64,000 bases of DNA from Grimontia sedimenti (GTDB taxonomy: Bacteria > Pseudomonadota > Gammaproteobacteria > Enterobacterales > Vibrionaceae), in the NCBI RefSeq assembly GCF_011045095.1, contig NZ_JAALDL010000001.1, forward strand, positions 248,001 through 312,000, given 5' to 3'. The translations under genes and the position numbers were made by a program. The notes under the pieces were generated by a model that ran no database searches, had not been told where the DNA came from, and saw only the letters and a list, made by a program, of their open reading frames with translations. Below, piece after piece: positions 51,150 through 60,171 of the stretch (position 1 is the first letter of the stretch; each line of letters opens with the position of its first letter).

Positions 51150-52664
51150 CTAGCATCCGCTGGCAGTGTCGAGACCGCCCAGACAGTAGTATTTAATTTC
51201 GCTGTATTCATCGAAGCCGTGGCGGCTGCCTTCGCGCCCAAGACCGGATTGCTTCATCCCGCCGAAAGGAATAGGGTGTCCCGTCATCTTGACGCTATTG
51301 ACGCTGACCATACCGAACTCAAGGCCTCGCATTAGCTTCCAGATGTCGCGAATGTCGTGGCCATAGATATAAGCCGCCAGACCGTATTCAGTGTCATTCG
51401 CGGACTCAATTAAGACATCCAAATCGTCATAGGCGAGCACACCCGCTACCGGGCAGAAGTTTTCCTCACGGAATACCGCCATCTCTGGTGTGACGTTGGT
51501 GAGTAGCACTGGATTAAAGAAATTTTCTCCAGGCACTTTCTTGTGGCTCGTGGCAATCAAGGTCGCACCTTTCGCGAGTGCGTCATCTACCAGCATTTGA
51601 GCTTTCTCGGCTGCCTGAGCATTGATGAGAGGACCAATGTCCGTGGTTTTCTGCATGCCGTTACCCACGCGCAGCTTTTGCATCTCGGTGGCGAAAGCAT
51701 CGATAAATGCATCGTAATGTTGGCGAGGTACATAGATGCGATTCGCCGCCAGACAATCCTGCCCGGAGGTTTGGAACTTGGCATCAATCGCTGCTTTAGC
51801 TGCCTGCTTGATGTCCATATCTGGCAGCACTATGAAGGGAGCATTTCCGCCCAACTCCATCGAACACTTTTTCACTGTGTTTGCACTTTGTTGAAGCAGC
51901 AACTTCCCAACCCTTGTTGAGCCGGTAAAAGAGAGCGCTTTGACCTTATCTGACGCACAAAGCACTCCAGAGATCATTGGGGCATCGCCAGTGACGACAT
52001 TGAATACGCCAGCTGGAATACCTGCGCGCTCGGCCAATTCAGCCAAAGCGAGGGCAGAAAAAGGGGTTTCGTTTGCGGGTTTCACCACCACGGTACAACC
52101 AATCGCGATTGCCGCCGCAGCCTTTCGTGTGATCATCGCATTGGGGAAATTCCATGGCGTGATAAGGGCAGCAACACCAATAGGTTCACGCAGGGTGGCC
52201 AGTTGCGCGTTAGGAATATGGCTAGGCATGGTTTCGCCATATGCCCGTTTGGCTTCCTCAGCAAACCAACTCACAAAGGACGCGCCGTAGTCAATTTCGC
52301 CGCGAGCTTCATCGAGGGTTTTGCCTTGCTCCAGCACCATCAAATGCGCGAGATCTTCACGGCTATCGAGCAACAAGTCGTGCCAAGCCATCAACTTAGT
52401 GGCACGTTGTTCTGCGGATAGCGCGCGCCATTTCTTGAACGCTTTGTCTGCGGCATTAATAGCACTATCTATCTGCGATTTTCGAAGTGCTGTGACATAA
52501 CCAATCACGTCATCATCGGCTGGATTGGTGACTGCGATGTCTTTGTTACCTGCTACCCACTTACCGTTGATGTAGGCGAGTTGACGGAACAGGCGTGCGT
52601 CACGCAAGTGGTTGAGCACGGCATCCGTCGCTTTCCCATCATGGGGCAAATTCAATGCAGCCAT
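51150..52664 (-). CDS. doeC: Aspartate-semialdehyde dehydrogenase of the ectoine pathway (DoeC; GabD-like)
   Basis: A 504-residue aldehyde dehydrogenase close to succinate-semialdehyde dehydrogenase. FTGSTRVGKLLLQQ (cofactor loop), E270 in MELGGNAPF and the catalytic C304 in SGQDCLAAN are present. In the doe pathway it oxidises aspartate semialdehyde to aspartate with NAD(P). The start at 52664 follows GGGAGG; the upstream in-frame start at 52679 is not needed. A GabD role is possible, but no GABA genes are near. Confidence 0.82.
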   Translation of the reverse strand: MAALNLPHDGKATDAVLNHLRDARLFRQLAYINGKWVAGNKDIAVTNPADDDVIGYVTALRKSQIDSAINAADKAFKKWRALSAEQRATKLMAWHDLLLDSREDLAHLMVLEQGKTLDEARGEIDYGASFVSWFAEEAKRAYGETMPSHIPNAQLATLREPIGVAALITPWNFPNAMITRKAAAAIAIGCTVVVKPANETPFSALALAELAERAGIPAGVFNVVTGDAPMISGVLCASDKVKALSFTGSTRVGKLLLQQSANTVKKCSMELGGNAPFIVLPDMDIKQAAKAAIDAKFQTSGQDCLAANRIYVPRQHYDAFIDAFATEMQKLRVGNGMQKTTDIGPLINAQAAEKAQMLVDDALAKGATLIATSHKKVPGENFFNPVLLTNVTPEMAVFREENFCPVAGVLAYDDLDVLIESANDTEYGLAAYIYGHDIRDIWKLMRGLEFGMVSVNSVKMTGHPIPFGGMKQSGLGREGSRHGFDEYSEIKYYCLGGLDTASGC

Positions 52665-52768
52665 ACGTTGACCTCCCAAAGCAAAATGATGTTCTCAGTA
52701 GAACTTTAAGCCAGCATCTGGGAATGAGTTTTCTGTATGAGGAGGGTTAAGGTTGGTGATTTTTCGGA

Positions 52769-52824
52769 TTTTCAGCCGAAAACTTAGTGCTTTTTCTGTT
52801 TCGGCTTTAATTGGCTGAAAAATA
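52769..52824 (-). promoter_or_regulatory. Inverted repeat in the doeX-doeC gap
   Basis: TTTTCAGCC (52770-52778) and GGCTGAAAA (52814-52822) are perfect 9-bp inverted arms 35 bp apart, with TTCGG repeats between. The site lies upstream of doeC-doeD and could bind DoeX. The 176-bp gap suggests a second promoter there. Confidence 0.4.
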
Positions 52825-52840
52825 GGGAATATGTTCGCCA

Positions 52841-53320
52841 TTATTCAGCGAGACTTTCGTCGATATCGAGTGATTGTGGTGTCTGTTTGATGGTTTTGGT
52901 AACGATGTAGGTGTAGTAGCGTTCTATGCCTAAATCTGACATTAGCCAGCTATCAATCAGACGTTGGTACTGGTCGATGTCTTTTGCCATGACACGGATG
53001 ATGTAGTCTACGCCGCCGCCTGTGGCGAAACAATCCGCTACTTCTGGGCAATCCTGCATGGTTTGTTCGAAACGCTGGAAACTGGTTGCGTGGTGCTTGC
53101 CGAGTGTCACCTCGACCATCACAGGCGTTTTTTTGGCAAAGAGGTCAGCATTGATTTTGGCACCATAGCCTTCAATGATGCCCGCTTCTTCAAGGCGTTT
53201 AACACGTTCCCAGCAAGGGCTGACCGACAAGTTAATGGATTCTGCGAGATTGGATTTCGTGATCCTTCCATCTCTGGTTAAGATTTGCAGAATTTTGATG
53301 TCATATCGATCAAGCTTCAT
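52841..53320 (-). CDS. doeX: Lrp/AsnC-family regulator (DoeX)
   Basis: A 159-residue regulator. The helix-turn-helix lies at about 20-42 (NLAESINLSVSPCWERVKRLEEAG), and the RAM/effector domain follows with the GGxxD-type GGGVDYIIRV near 100. DoeX in Halomonas is an Lrp-type protein that regulates ectoine degradation genes, and the position inside the cluster is the same. It probably senses a pathway intermediate. The start follows GGGAG. Confidence 0.87.
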   Translation of the reverse strand: MKLDRYDIKILQILTRDGRITKSNLAESINLSVSPCWERVKRLEEAGIIEGYGAKINADLFAKKTPVMVEVTLGKHHATSFQRFEQTMQDCPEVADCFATGGGVDYIIRVMAKDIDQYQRLIDSWLMSDLGIERYYTYIVTKTIKQTPQSLDIDESLAE

Positions 53321-53392
53321 CCATTACTCCCAGAAAAATAAAGAAAACCACCGCTTATAAGCGTGGCATATGGACCGGGGTAGAAGCGAGTT

Positions 53393-54400
53393 TTATTCGA
53401 CAGTTTTGGCGATAACCGCAAAAGTATCGCCGATACTGATGTTCGAAGCGTGCCTTCTGGCCGCCAGAATGCCTCCAGTGGTGGCGCGATAATAAGCGGG
53501 AGTTTGTCCTGTTCGCTCGGTGGTGTAAATACGTGCAATTAGGTCGCCATCTTTGATCTCGTCACCCAGGCTTACACACATTTCCAGAATGCCGTTGTGT
53601 TCACTTTGTAGGTATGCGTCTTTGTCTGGAATTTCCAGCGAGACGGGCTCACTTGGCGGATCGATATAGTTTTTCTGCAAGATGCCGCTATAAACGAGAA
53701 AATTGTGGATACCACGATCTGCTATCGCGATGGTGTCGGGTGTGGTGGTGCCACCGCCACGAAGCTCGGTGGTAACGAACACCTTGCCTTTGGATTCGAC
53801 AGCGGTGTCGTAAAGCTTGGTGGGGTCCATTTCCTCCATGTAGAAGGTATAAGGCGCACCAAACAAACGTGCTCCCTCAATACAGCGAAATTCCTGCGCT
53901 TTGTTCTTTAAACGATGTGCTGCAGCAAAGGGGATGATGTCTAATGTTTTGCCACCGGAATGAATATCTAATGCCGTATCACACATGGGGATTAGATGAC
54001 GAGTGAAATAATCCGCCATGCGTTCAGTCATTCCCCCATAGGGATGACCGGGAAAGGCGCGGTTCATATTGCCATTATCAATCGGTGAAACCCGCGCCGA
54101 TGCTTGAACCGCTGGCGCGTTCATCATTGGGATGATGATGACTCGTCCCCGTATTTGATTGGGTTTGAGTTTGCTGGTGAGTTTTAACAACGAGGTGATT
54201 CCCTCGTATTCATCCCCATGATTACCGCCAGTCAGAAGCGCTGTTTGCCCATCTCCGTTTTTAATGACGGTGATGGGGGTCATTATCGCGCCCCAAGCCG
54301 AGTCGTTGTGGGAATAGGGAAGTTTCAGAAATCCATGCTGAACGCCGTCGGCATCAAAATCGACAGTGGCAGATACTGAACTGGGCGGAAGTTTCGGCAT
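53393..54400 (-). CDS. doeB: N-acetyl-diaminobutyrate deacetylase (DoeB; AstE/AspA family)
   Basis: A 335-residue zinc deacylase. The metal site is H61 and E64 (GGNHGDEYEG) with H147 (DIHSGG), and the catalytic glutamate is E212 (TTELRGGG). The AstE/AspA C-terminal domain follows. In ectoine breakdown it removes acetate from N-alpha-acetyl-diaminobutyrate. It begins 25 bp after doeA and lies 72 bp before doeX on the same strand. Confidence 0.88.
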   Translation of the reverse strand: MPKLPPSSVSATVDFDADGVQHGFLKLPYSHNDSAWGAIMTPITVIKNGDGQTALLTGGNHGDEYEGITSLLKLTSKLKPNQIRGRVIIIPMMNAPAVQASARVSPIDNGNMNRAFPGHPYGGMTERMADYFTRHLIPMCDTALDIHSGGKTLDIIPFAAAHRLKNKAQEFRCIEGARLFGAPYTFYMEEMDPTKLYDTAVESKGKVFVTTELRGGGTTTPDTIAIADRGIHNFLVYSGILQKNYIDPPSEPVSLEIPDKDAYLQSEHNGILEMCVSLGDEIKDGDLIARIYTTERTGQTPAYYRATTGGILAARRHASNISIGDTFAVIAKTVE

Positions 54401-54425
54401 AACAGGTCATCCCGATTTTTTTGAA

Positions 54426-55613
54426 TCAATGTTTAATGAATAGCTGTCGCGGGAAATCACAGAGTGTCTCAGCACCGTGTTTTGTGATCACTATGCTTTC
54501 TGTGGTCTCCATTCCCCAGTCGTCCATCCAAAGTCCCGGCATAAAATGGAACGTCATACCTTCTTTCAATACCGTGCTATCGGTTGGGCGCAGGCTCATG
54601 GTTCTTTCGCCCCAATCAGGTGGATAACTGAGTCCAATAGGGTAACCACATCGGGAACCTCCGCGGTCAAAGCCGTATTTTTCCATTGTGGCATTCAGCG
54701 CTGCCGCGATATCACCACAGGTATTACCGGGTCTCGCGACCGCCATGCCAGCTTCCAAACCTTCATTGAGTGCATCATTAGCACGCTTGAAATGGTCTTC
54801 TGGTTCTCCGAGGTAGATGGTACGCGATAGCGGGCAATGGTATCTGCGATGAACCCCCGCCATTTCGATAAAGGTGCCTTCACCGGATTTGAATGGCCTG
54901 TCATCCCAGGTCAAATGGGGCGCTGATGCGTCTACACCGGAAGGCAAAAGCGGCACAATCGCAGAGTAGTCACCAAAGTGGCCATCATGTCCCATCACCG
55001 CATGTTTATTGATTTCCGCGACAAGAATGTGTTTTGGTAACCCGGGTTCAATAAGGTCGTAAGCGACGCGATGCATGTTTTCGACAATTCTCGCTGCAGC
55101 GCGCATGTAATAGAGTTCTTGGTCCGACTTTTCAGCGCGGCACCAATTCACCAGCCCTGTTGCATCCGCAAAGGAGGCGTTGGGGAGATTTTCCTGAAGT
55201 GATTCGTAGGCCGTGGCACTGAAGTAATAGTTGTCTTTCTCCACCCCGATACGGCCTCTGTCCCAAAGCTTTTCGTACAGCACAGCGTTGGCAAGGTATT
55301 CCATTGGGTGAAGGGGAGGGTTCATCACATAATGGTCGGGATAACCGACAACATTATCACGGCTCATGTAAACAGTGCGGCGAGCGCCATTGGCATCTTG
55401 ATTCCTACCAAACCACAGTGGTGCACCAGTATGGCCAATAACGACGCATTGAGGGACGTAAAAAGACCAACCGTCGTAACCCGTTAGCCACGCCATGTTT
55501 GAAGGGTCGTGAATGATAAGTAAATCCAATTCACGGTTTTCCATGACCGCACGAACTTTCGCCAGCCGGACGCTGAACTCATCAAGCGTAAAATTAAGCA
55601 CAACGTCACTCAT
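54426..55613 (-). CDS. doeA: Ectoine hydrolase (DoeA; M24 aminopeptidase-like)
   Basis: A 395-residue protein of the M24 (creatinase/prolidase) fold that opens the ectoine ring in the first step of degradation. The N-terminal domain holds LTGYDGWSFYVPQ, typical of DoeA/EutD. The catalytic half has SAIVPLLPSGVDASAPHLTW and ends GMTFHFMPGLWMDDWG, in which several M24 metal ligands differ from true peptidases. The ATG at 55613 follows AAAAGGAG; an upstream in-frame start at 55670 is rejected. It heads the doeA-B-X-C-D set. Confidence 0.88.
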   Translation of the reverse strand: MSDVVLNFTLDEFSVRLAKVRAVMENRELDLLIIHDPSNMAWLTGYDGWSFYVPQCVVIGHTGAPLWFGRNQDANGARRTVYMSRDNVVGYPDHYVMNPPLHPMEYLANAVLYEKLWDRGRIGVEKDNYYFSATAYESLQENLPNASFADATGLVNWCRAEKSDQELYYMRAAARIVENMHRVAYDLIEPGLPKHILVAEINKHAVMGHDGHFGDYSAIVPLLPSGVDASAPHLTWDDRPFKSGEGTFIEMAGVHRRYHCPLSRTIYLGEPEDHFKRANDALNEGLEAGMAVARPGNTCGDIAAALNATMEKYGFDRGGSRCGYPIGLSYPPDWGERTMSLRPTDSTVLKEGMTFHFMPGLWMDDWGMETTESIVITKHGAETLCDFPRQLFIKH

Positions 55614-56269
55614 GCCCCATGCTCCTTTTGGTACCGCCCATACAGGACGAACGTTGACATACAGAGTCATCGCCAGTTATCGCTATGGGTCTTGTTGGGG
55701 CGACTTATCGCTCAGACCAGATAACTGTTTTGCCTCTCAGCTTTGCGCTACCCGTTTTCATTTTTGCTGTGCGGGCGCGCGGCTATTTGTCACCTTTGTT
55801 GTTTTCTATTTTGTATCTATGAGATGCAAGTCATTAACATCTCATTACTTACACTTACACCACTGTTTGAAAAACAGTCAATATTAATTTACTCAATATT
55901 TTGTATGAATGACTTCAAAAAGCGGCGCAAAGCGCCTGAAAATCTCACATTCTCAGTTTTAATACGATACTGTTGAAAGTTCTGATCTTTGCAGTCAATC
56001 GGTTTACTGATGGCTGATTTTTATCGAACTCGATACGGTTCAAAGATATAGCAAGTCTGATGCGTTAGTATTGATACCTCATCCTTTCCCTTAACTCATG
56101 GAGCGACGGCCAATGTTGAATTGCTAATCACCTTAAATTTATGCCTTTGTTTTTATGCTTAATTTTATCTGGTGATGACGCGATCCATCATGGTGAGCTT
56201 TGTTATTGTTATGTTTACACCCATGCTTACCCTTTGATACGTCGTTGATCGCCAAACATGGAGCCAAAT
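55614..56269. other. Promoter region of the doe cluster, with a minus-strand hairpin
   Basis: A 656-bp AT-rich gap without credible genes. At 55924-55936, GGCGC-AAA-GCGCC forms a compact hairpin; read on the minus strand it is followed by GCTTTTT, like a terminator about 300 bp upstream of doeA. If real, it would end some transcript from further right. No other structure was found. Confidence 0.45.
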
Positions 56270-57037
56270 ATGGAAAAACTCTCTGGCGGTCGAGACGGCA
56301 TTTATCGGACGAGAAATCACGTTATTCGTCCCGCTAACAAAACGAGCCGAACAATTCATAGCTTATTGACTCATCTTCATCGACAAGGCTTTCATCAGTG
56401 TCCTAAACCCATTGCGCTTGACCATGAACATGAAACGGTTAGTTTTGTTGAAGGTCAGGTTGATAACTCTCCACTTATAGGCAATATTGCATCAAAACAG
56501 GCGTTAACAAGTGCGGCAAAGTTACTGAGACAAATGCACGATGCGTCAGCTTCTTATATCGATAGTTTGGAAGGGAATGAAACCTGGATGTTTCCAGTAC
56601 GCGAACCAACTGAAGTGATTTGCCACGGCGATTTCGCGCCATACAACCTCGTTCTTAATGGGGAAGAAGCAGTGGGCGTGATTGATTTTGATACCGCCCA
56701 TCCTGCACCGAGAGTCTGGGATTTAGCCTATGCGGTCTATTGTTGGGCACCTTTTAAGACCCATGAATTCGATAAAATGGGGACATTGGATGATCAGATC
56801 TCCCGAGCGCTCATGTTCTGCAAAGCATATGGCGCGACCAAAGGTATGTTAAGTAATTTGCCTGATGCCATGATCGAAAGATTGCAGGCTTTGGTTTCGT
56901 TTATGCGAGAAGAAGCAGAGAAGGGGAACGCGGCATTTCAACAGAACTTAGAAGATGGACACCACTTAGCCTACGAGAAAGATATTCAATATATTTCTCA
57001 AAATAAGCAAACATTTTTAACTGAGTTGATGAAATAA
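56270..57037 (+). CDS. Phosphotransferase (APH/choline kinase-like)
   Basis: A 255-residue kinase-like protein. The catalytic loop ICHGDFAPYNLVL and the metal-binding GVIDFDTAHPAPRVWDLAY are intact, so it probably uses ATP to phosphorylate a small hydroxyl compound. The N-terminal lobe is short. Such stand-alone proteins are often annotated as aminoglycoside phosphotransferases, but resistance cannot be inferred. The ATG at 56270 follows GGAG with good spacing; ATG 56258 is an alternative. It is not in an operon. Confidence 0.82.
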   Translation: MEKLSGGRDGIYRTRNHVIRPANKTSRTIHSLLTHLHRQGFHQCPKPIALDHEHETVSFVEGQVDNSPLIGNIASKQALTSAAKLLRQMHDASASYIDSLEGNETWMFPVREPTEVICHGDFAPYNLVLNGEEAVGVIDFDTAHPAPRVWDLAYAVYCWAPFKTHEFDKMGTLDDQISRALMFCKAYGATKGMLSNLPDAMIERLQALVSFMREEAEKGNAAFQQNLEDGHHLAYEKDIQYISQNKQTFLTELMK

Positions 57038-57260
57038 ATTAACCATTAGCCTGTGATATCATTGACGGCGATGTCTATTTAAATAGCATCGCTGTTAATT
57101 TTTCTGGTTGGTTGTGAGTAATTAATTTTATTAACAGTAAGTAAAATTCTTTTCGTTGAATTAATATTGAATTTTCATCTATTTTTAATTGAGAGCATTT
57201 AATCCCACATATATAATCCGACATCTTTTTTGGCCTTGAACCGAGAACCAATTCATCAAT

Positions 57261-59303
57261 ATGTGGAAACTGCCTTCTTTAAGGTCTTGTTACGATACCT
57301 ATGTTCGTGACATCTCAATCGTCTTCCTGCTTCTGCTCCCTCTGACCATTTGTAACGCGATTTCGATATTTGTAGGCCATTTTTTAAACTTTGCGGCAAT
57401 GCCTGATATTGCGCAAAAGTTTTTCTACTTTTCAAATTTGCTGATTGGAATATATCCAACAGCACTTTGCATTATCACTACTTATTATTTGTCGACGAAG
57501 CATAACGTCAACCCTATGGTTGTCGTGCCTTATTCGTTGGTAATGTTTATTGCGATTTCACTCTCGAATGGGTTAGTGGCTGATAATGGCTTGCCGAATA
57601 ACCCGCTTGTTGCTTTGCTAACAGCGGTAGTTGCTGCTATTTGCTGTGTTTCTGCACGAATATATCCACTCGACCCATCGCGACTTGATTTTGTTAGTGC
57701 GCTTTATAAACAAGCGGCTCATTTTTTCGGCTTTCTGCTGCTGACCATCTTTTTTAGCCGCGTAACAGGCAGCATCATGCAAAGTTCGACGCTGTTTAAA
57801 GATCATCTCAGCTTAGACCCACTCACGTTTGCTGGTGGCTTGGCGTATCAGTTTGTGCTAGGCCTTTTGGGGTCAGTGGGGATCAATGGTCATAACTTTC
57901 TGTTTCGGGCCAAACAGCAACTGTTCGAAGACACTCAACAGAACATTGCGGCATGGCAGTTTGGTGAAGAACCGCTGAATATTCTTAGCCAAGGTTTTTA
58001 TGATGCGTTTCTGGCCATCGGTGGTTCGGGTAACTCGCTAAGCCTGCTTTTGTGTATCTTGCTTTTTTCCAGAGAGAAAAGGCATATTGCGTTGGCGCTT
58101 TCAGCGCTACCGTTGGTGATGTTTAACATTAACGAGCTGCTGTTGTTTGGATTGCCAATTATCTTTAACCCGACGCTGATTTTGCCGTTTGTTCTGGTAC
58201 CCATGGCCAGCTTCATTCTGGTTTACAGCGTTATGGCTTTGGGATTGGTTAATCCTGTTAGCACCATTGTTGACTGGATGACGCCGCCATTTTTGAGTGG
58301 ATATTTAGCCACCCAAAACAGCCTTGCAGGTACAGGACTCCAGATCGTCGTGATTGCGTTAGGTGTGTTGATTTACCGTCCTTTTTATCTGAACTATGCG
58401 GGTAAAAGCTCCACAGACAGTAAAGGTATTCTCCGCAAGATGGAAATTGAACGCAGTACCCTGAAGTCATTCTTAGGGGATGTGAATCAGTCGATGGGGA
58501 GCTATATCAGCAAACATGAAGTCAGCCAGCGCATCAGCAAAATGATGAATCGCGGTGAATTCGTCATGTACTATCAGCCTCAAGTGAACGTGAAAGACAG
58601 CACTCACTTGGCATTTGAGTCACTGGTTCGATACCGTGATGAACATGGAAACATGATACCTCCGACTTTCATCAACGACTTCCAGATGTTGGGCGCGATT
58701 AAGCAGCTCGATGAGATGGTGATCGATCTCGTGTTAGCGGATATGAAGACTTTACCTTTACTCGAACGCTGTAAGGTGGGCGTGAACATTTCCGCTGAGT
58801 CGATTTCACACAGAGATATTGTCGATAGCATTGCGGAGAGGCTGCATTACTACAAAATTCCAGCAAGCTCCTTAGAAATCGAGATTACAGAAGAAGCGCT
58901 TCTTGAAGACCATGAACAGATCAGCCGCAACATTGATGCGCTGCAACGCCTTGGCGTGAAAGTCGCGATTGATGACTTTGGCTCTGGTTATGCGTCTTTC
59001 CCTCACTTGCTGAAATACAACTTCGACAAGGTGAAACTAGACCGTTCTTTGTTGCTGAACGTGAAAGAAGAAAGAGGGCAAAACCTCTATCAACTGTTAG
59101 CTAAAATCAGTGAAGTAACAGGTTGTGCATTGGTTGCTGAGGGTATAGAAACTGAAACAGAAAAAACGTTCGTAGAAAGCTGTGGCATTGATATCTGCCA
59201 GGGATTCTATTTCTCCCGCCCATTACCGCTTGATGAAGCCATTGCCTGGTCTAAGGAGCAGACAGAGGCGGCTGGGGGCAAAGCATTACAACCCGCTGAG
59301 TGA
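57261..59303 (+). CDS. PTS EIIC-like membrane domain fused to EAL phosphodiesterase (paralogue 2)
   Basis: A 680-residue fusion with the same plan as the gene at 41119: about ten EIIC-type helices, then an EAL domain from about residue 425. The EAL motifs are AFESLVRY (E453), GVNISAESI, EIEITEEAL, AIDDFGSGYASF, VKLDRSLL and LVAEGIETE, so catalysis is plausible. In the EIIC part E292 (NINELLLFG) is kept. The conserved histidine of the GIHG motif is replaced by N209 (GINGHN), which suggests loss of normal sugar phosphorylation. No PTS partners are nearby. Confidence 0.88.
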   Translation: MWKLPSLRSCYDTYVRDISIVFLLLLPLTICNAISIFVGHFLNFAAMPDIAQKFFYFSNLLIGIYPTALCIITTYYLSTKHNVNPMVVVPYSLVMFIAISLSNGLVADNGLPNNPLVALLTAVVAAICCVSARIYPLDPSRLDFVSALYKQAAHFFGFLLLTIFFSRVTGSIMQSSTLFKDHLSLDPLTFAGGLAYQFVLGLLGSVGINGHNFLFRAKQQLFEDTQQNIAAWQFGEEPLNILSQGFYDAFLAIGGSGNSLSLLLCILLFSREKRHIALALSALPLVMFNINELLLFGLPIIFNPTLILPFVLVPMASFILVYSVMALGLVNPVSTIVDWMTPPFLSGYLATQNSLAGTGLQIVVIALGVLIYRPFYLNYAGKSSTDSKGILRKMEIERSTLKSFLGDVNQSMGSYISKHEVSQRISKMMNRGEFVMYYQPQVNVKDSTHLAFESLVRYRDEHGNMIPPTFINDFQMLGAIKQLDEMVIDLVLADMKTLPLLERCKVGVNISAESISHRDIVDSIAERLHYYKIPASSLEIEITEEALLEDHEQISRNIDALQRLGVKVAIDDFGSGYASFPHLLKYNFDKVKLDRSLLLNVKEERGQNLYQLLAKISEVTGCALVAEGIETETEKTFVESCGIDICQGFYFSRPLPLDEAIAWSKEQTEAAGGKALQPAE

Positions 59304-59309
59304 TAAAAA

Positions 59310-59333
59310 GAAGGCCGCGAACGCGGCCTTCTG
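59310..59333. terminator. Terminator between EIIC-EAL 2 and FKBP genes
   Basis: AGAAGGCCGCG / CGCGGCCTTCT, 11 bp with a minimal loop. On the minus strand a T5 run follows, ending the FKBP gene. Confidence 0.85.
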
Positions 59334-59349
59334 CTATCTCGGATACTGA

Positions 59350-59820
59350 TTATTTGAAATCGAGAAGTTCTACTTCGAATATCAGAGTTGAACCTGGTTT
59401 TATCGAACCTGCTGACATATTGCCGTAAGCCAGCTCAGCAGGGATGAAGAAGCGCGTTTTACCGCCTTTCTTCATCAATTGGACGCCTTCGGTCCAGCCT
59501 TTGATGACCTGGTTTAAACCGAACTCGATGGGTTCGCCGCGTTGGACTGAACTGTCGAACACTGAACCATCAAGTAAGGTGCCGTGATAATGCACTTTTA
59601 CGCGAGAAGTGGCAGTCGGTTGTTCATCTCCTTCACCTTCTTCCAGAATCAGATACTGCAATCCAGAATCAGTAGTGATCACGCCTTCTTTGTTAGCATT
59701 TTTGGCTAGAAACTCCGAACCGATTTTCTTGTTTTCTTCAGCTGCTTTCTTTGATTTTTGGCGGATAAGGATGATGAAAACAACCATCACGAGGATGACG
59801 AGGGGTAAAGCAAAATCCAT
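59350..59820 (-). CDS. Membrane-anchored FKBP-type peptidyl-prolyl isomerase
   Basis: A 156-residue protein. Residues 4-22 form one transmembrane anchor (FALPLVILVMVVFIILI), then a short charged linker. A C-terminal FKBP domain (about 50-156) has KVHYHGTLLDGSVFDSS, GEPIEFGLNQVIKGW, FFIPAELAYG and the final FEVELLDF. It catalyses proline isomerisation, helping protein folding at a membrane face. The start at 59820 follows GAGAG; the upstream start at 59865 is rejected. Confidence 0.88.
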   Translation of the reverse strand: MDFALPLVILVMVVFIILIRQKSKKAAEENKKIGSEFLAKNANKEGVITTDSGLQYLILEEGEGDEQPTATSRVKVHYHGTLLDGSVFDSSVQRGEPIEFGLNQVIKGWTEGVQLMKKGGKTRFFIPAELAYGNMSAGSIKPGSTLIFEVELLDFK

Positions 59821-59932
59821 TGTAACTCTCTCAGTTGGGGACCTGGCAGCGCCAGCGGATAGCAACCATTATCCAGAACTCAGTAACGAATTGGAATACA
59901 TGGAATTACATCCTCTTCCTGTTTAACTATGG

Positions 59933-59949
59933 TGCATTGCTTTGGTGCA
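59933..59949 (+). promoter_or_regulatory. NtrC-like site upstream of the second sigma-54-like promoter
   Basis: TGCATTGCTTTGGTGCA is 17 bp long with a perfect TGGTGCA right half and TGCA on the left, like the NtrC consensus TGCACCA-N3-TGGTGCA. It is centred about 120 bp before the predicted start of the candidate small RNA at 60060. Confidence 0.4.
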
Positions 59950-60032
59950 ACACTTGCCCCAAATGTAGTCATTTTCGCGATTGTAACCATCTGAAAAGAA
60001 AAGATTTCCCTGAATTTTCGGCAAATTCATAA

Positions 60033-60049
60033 TTGGTACGGTGTTTGCT
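60033..60049 (+). promoter_or_regulatory. Sigma-54 (RpoN) promoter driving a second candidate small RNA
   Basis: TTGGTACGGTGTTTGCT matches YTGGCACGRNNNTTGCW with one mismatch. The GG (60035-60036) and GC (60047-60048) elements are 12 bp apart. Predicted start near 60060. Confidence 0.6.
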
Positions 60050-60059
60050 TTATAGAATT

Positions 60060-60171
60060 TGTGCTCCACAGCACGGCTTACACTCACTATCTCCGAAAGG
60101 GGATGAATTAGTTAGCGCATTCTCCTTGTTGCTTGTCTCCGCTACGTTTTGCACTGGCGGAGATTTTTTTT
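60060..60171 (+). ncRNA. Second candidate sigma-54-dependent small RNA, about 112 nt
   Basis: A sigma-54-like promoter and a strong terminator bracket 112 nt without a believable ORF. The 5' hairpin is GTGCT-CCAC-AGCAC (60061-60074). A single-stranded part contains CTCCTTGTTG (60122-60131), nearly the same 10-mer as in the candidate RNA at 26170 and a possible Shine-Dalgarno blocker. The end is TCTCCGC (60136-60142) with GCGGAGA (60157-60163), then T8. The chitinase gene starts 280 bp downstream, so a separate transcript is expected. Identity and targets are unknown. Confidence 0.55.
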
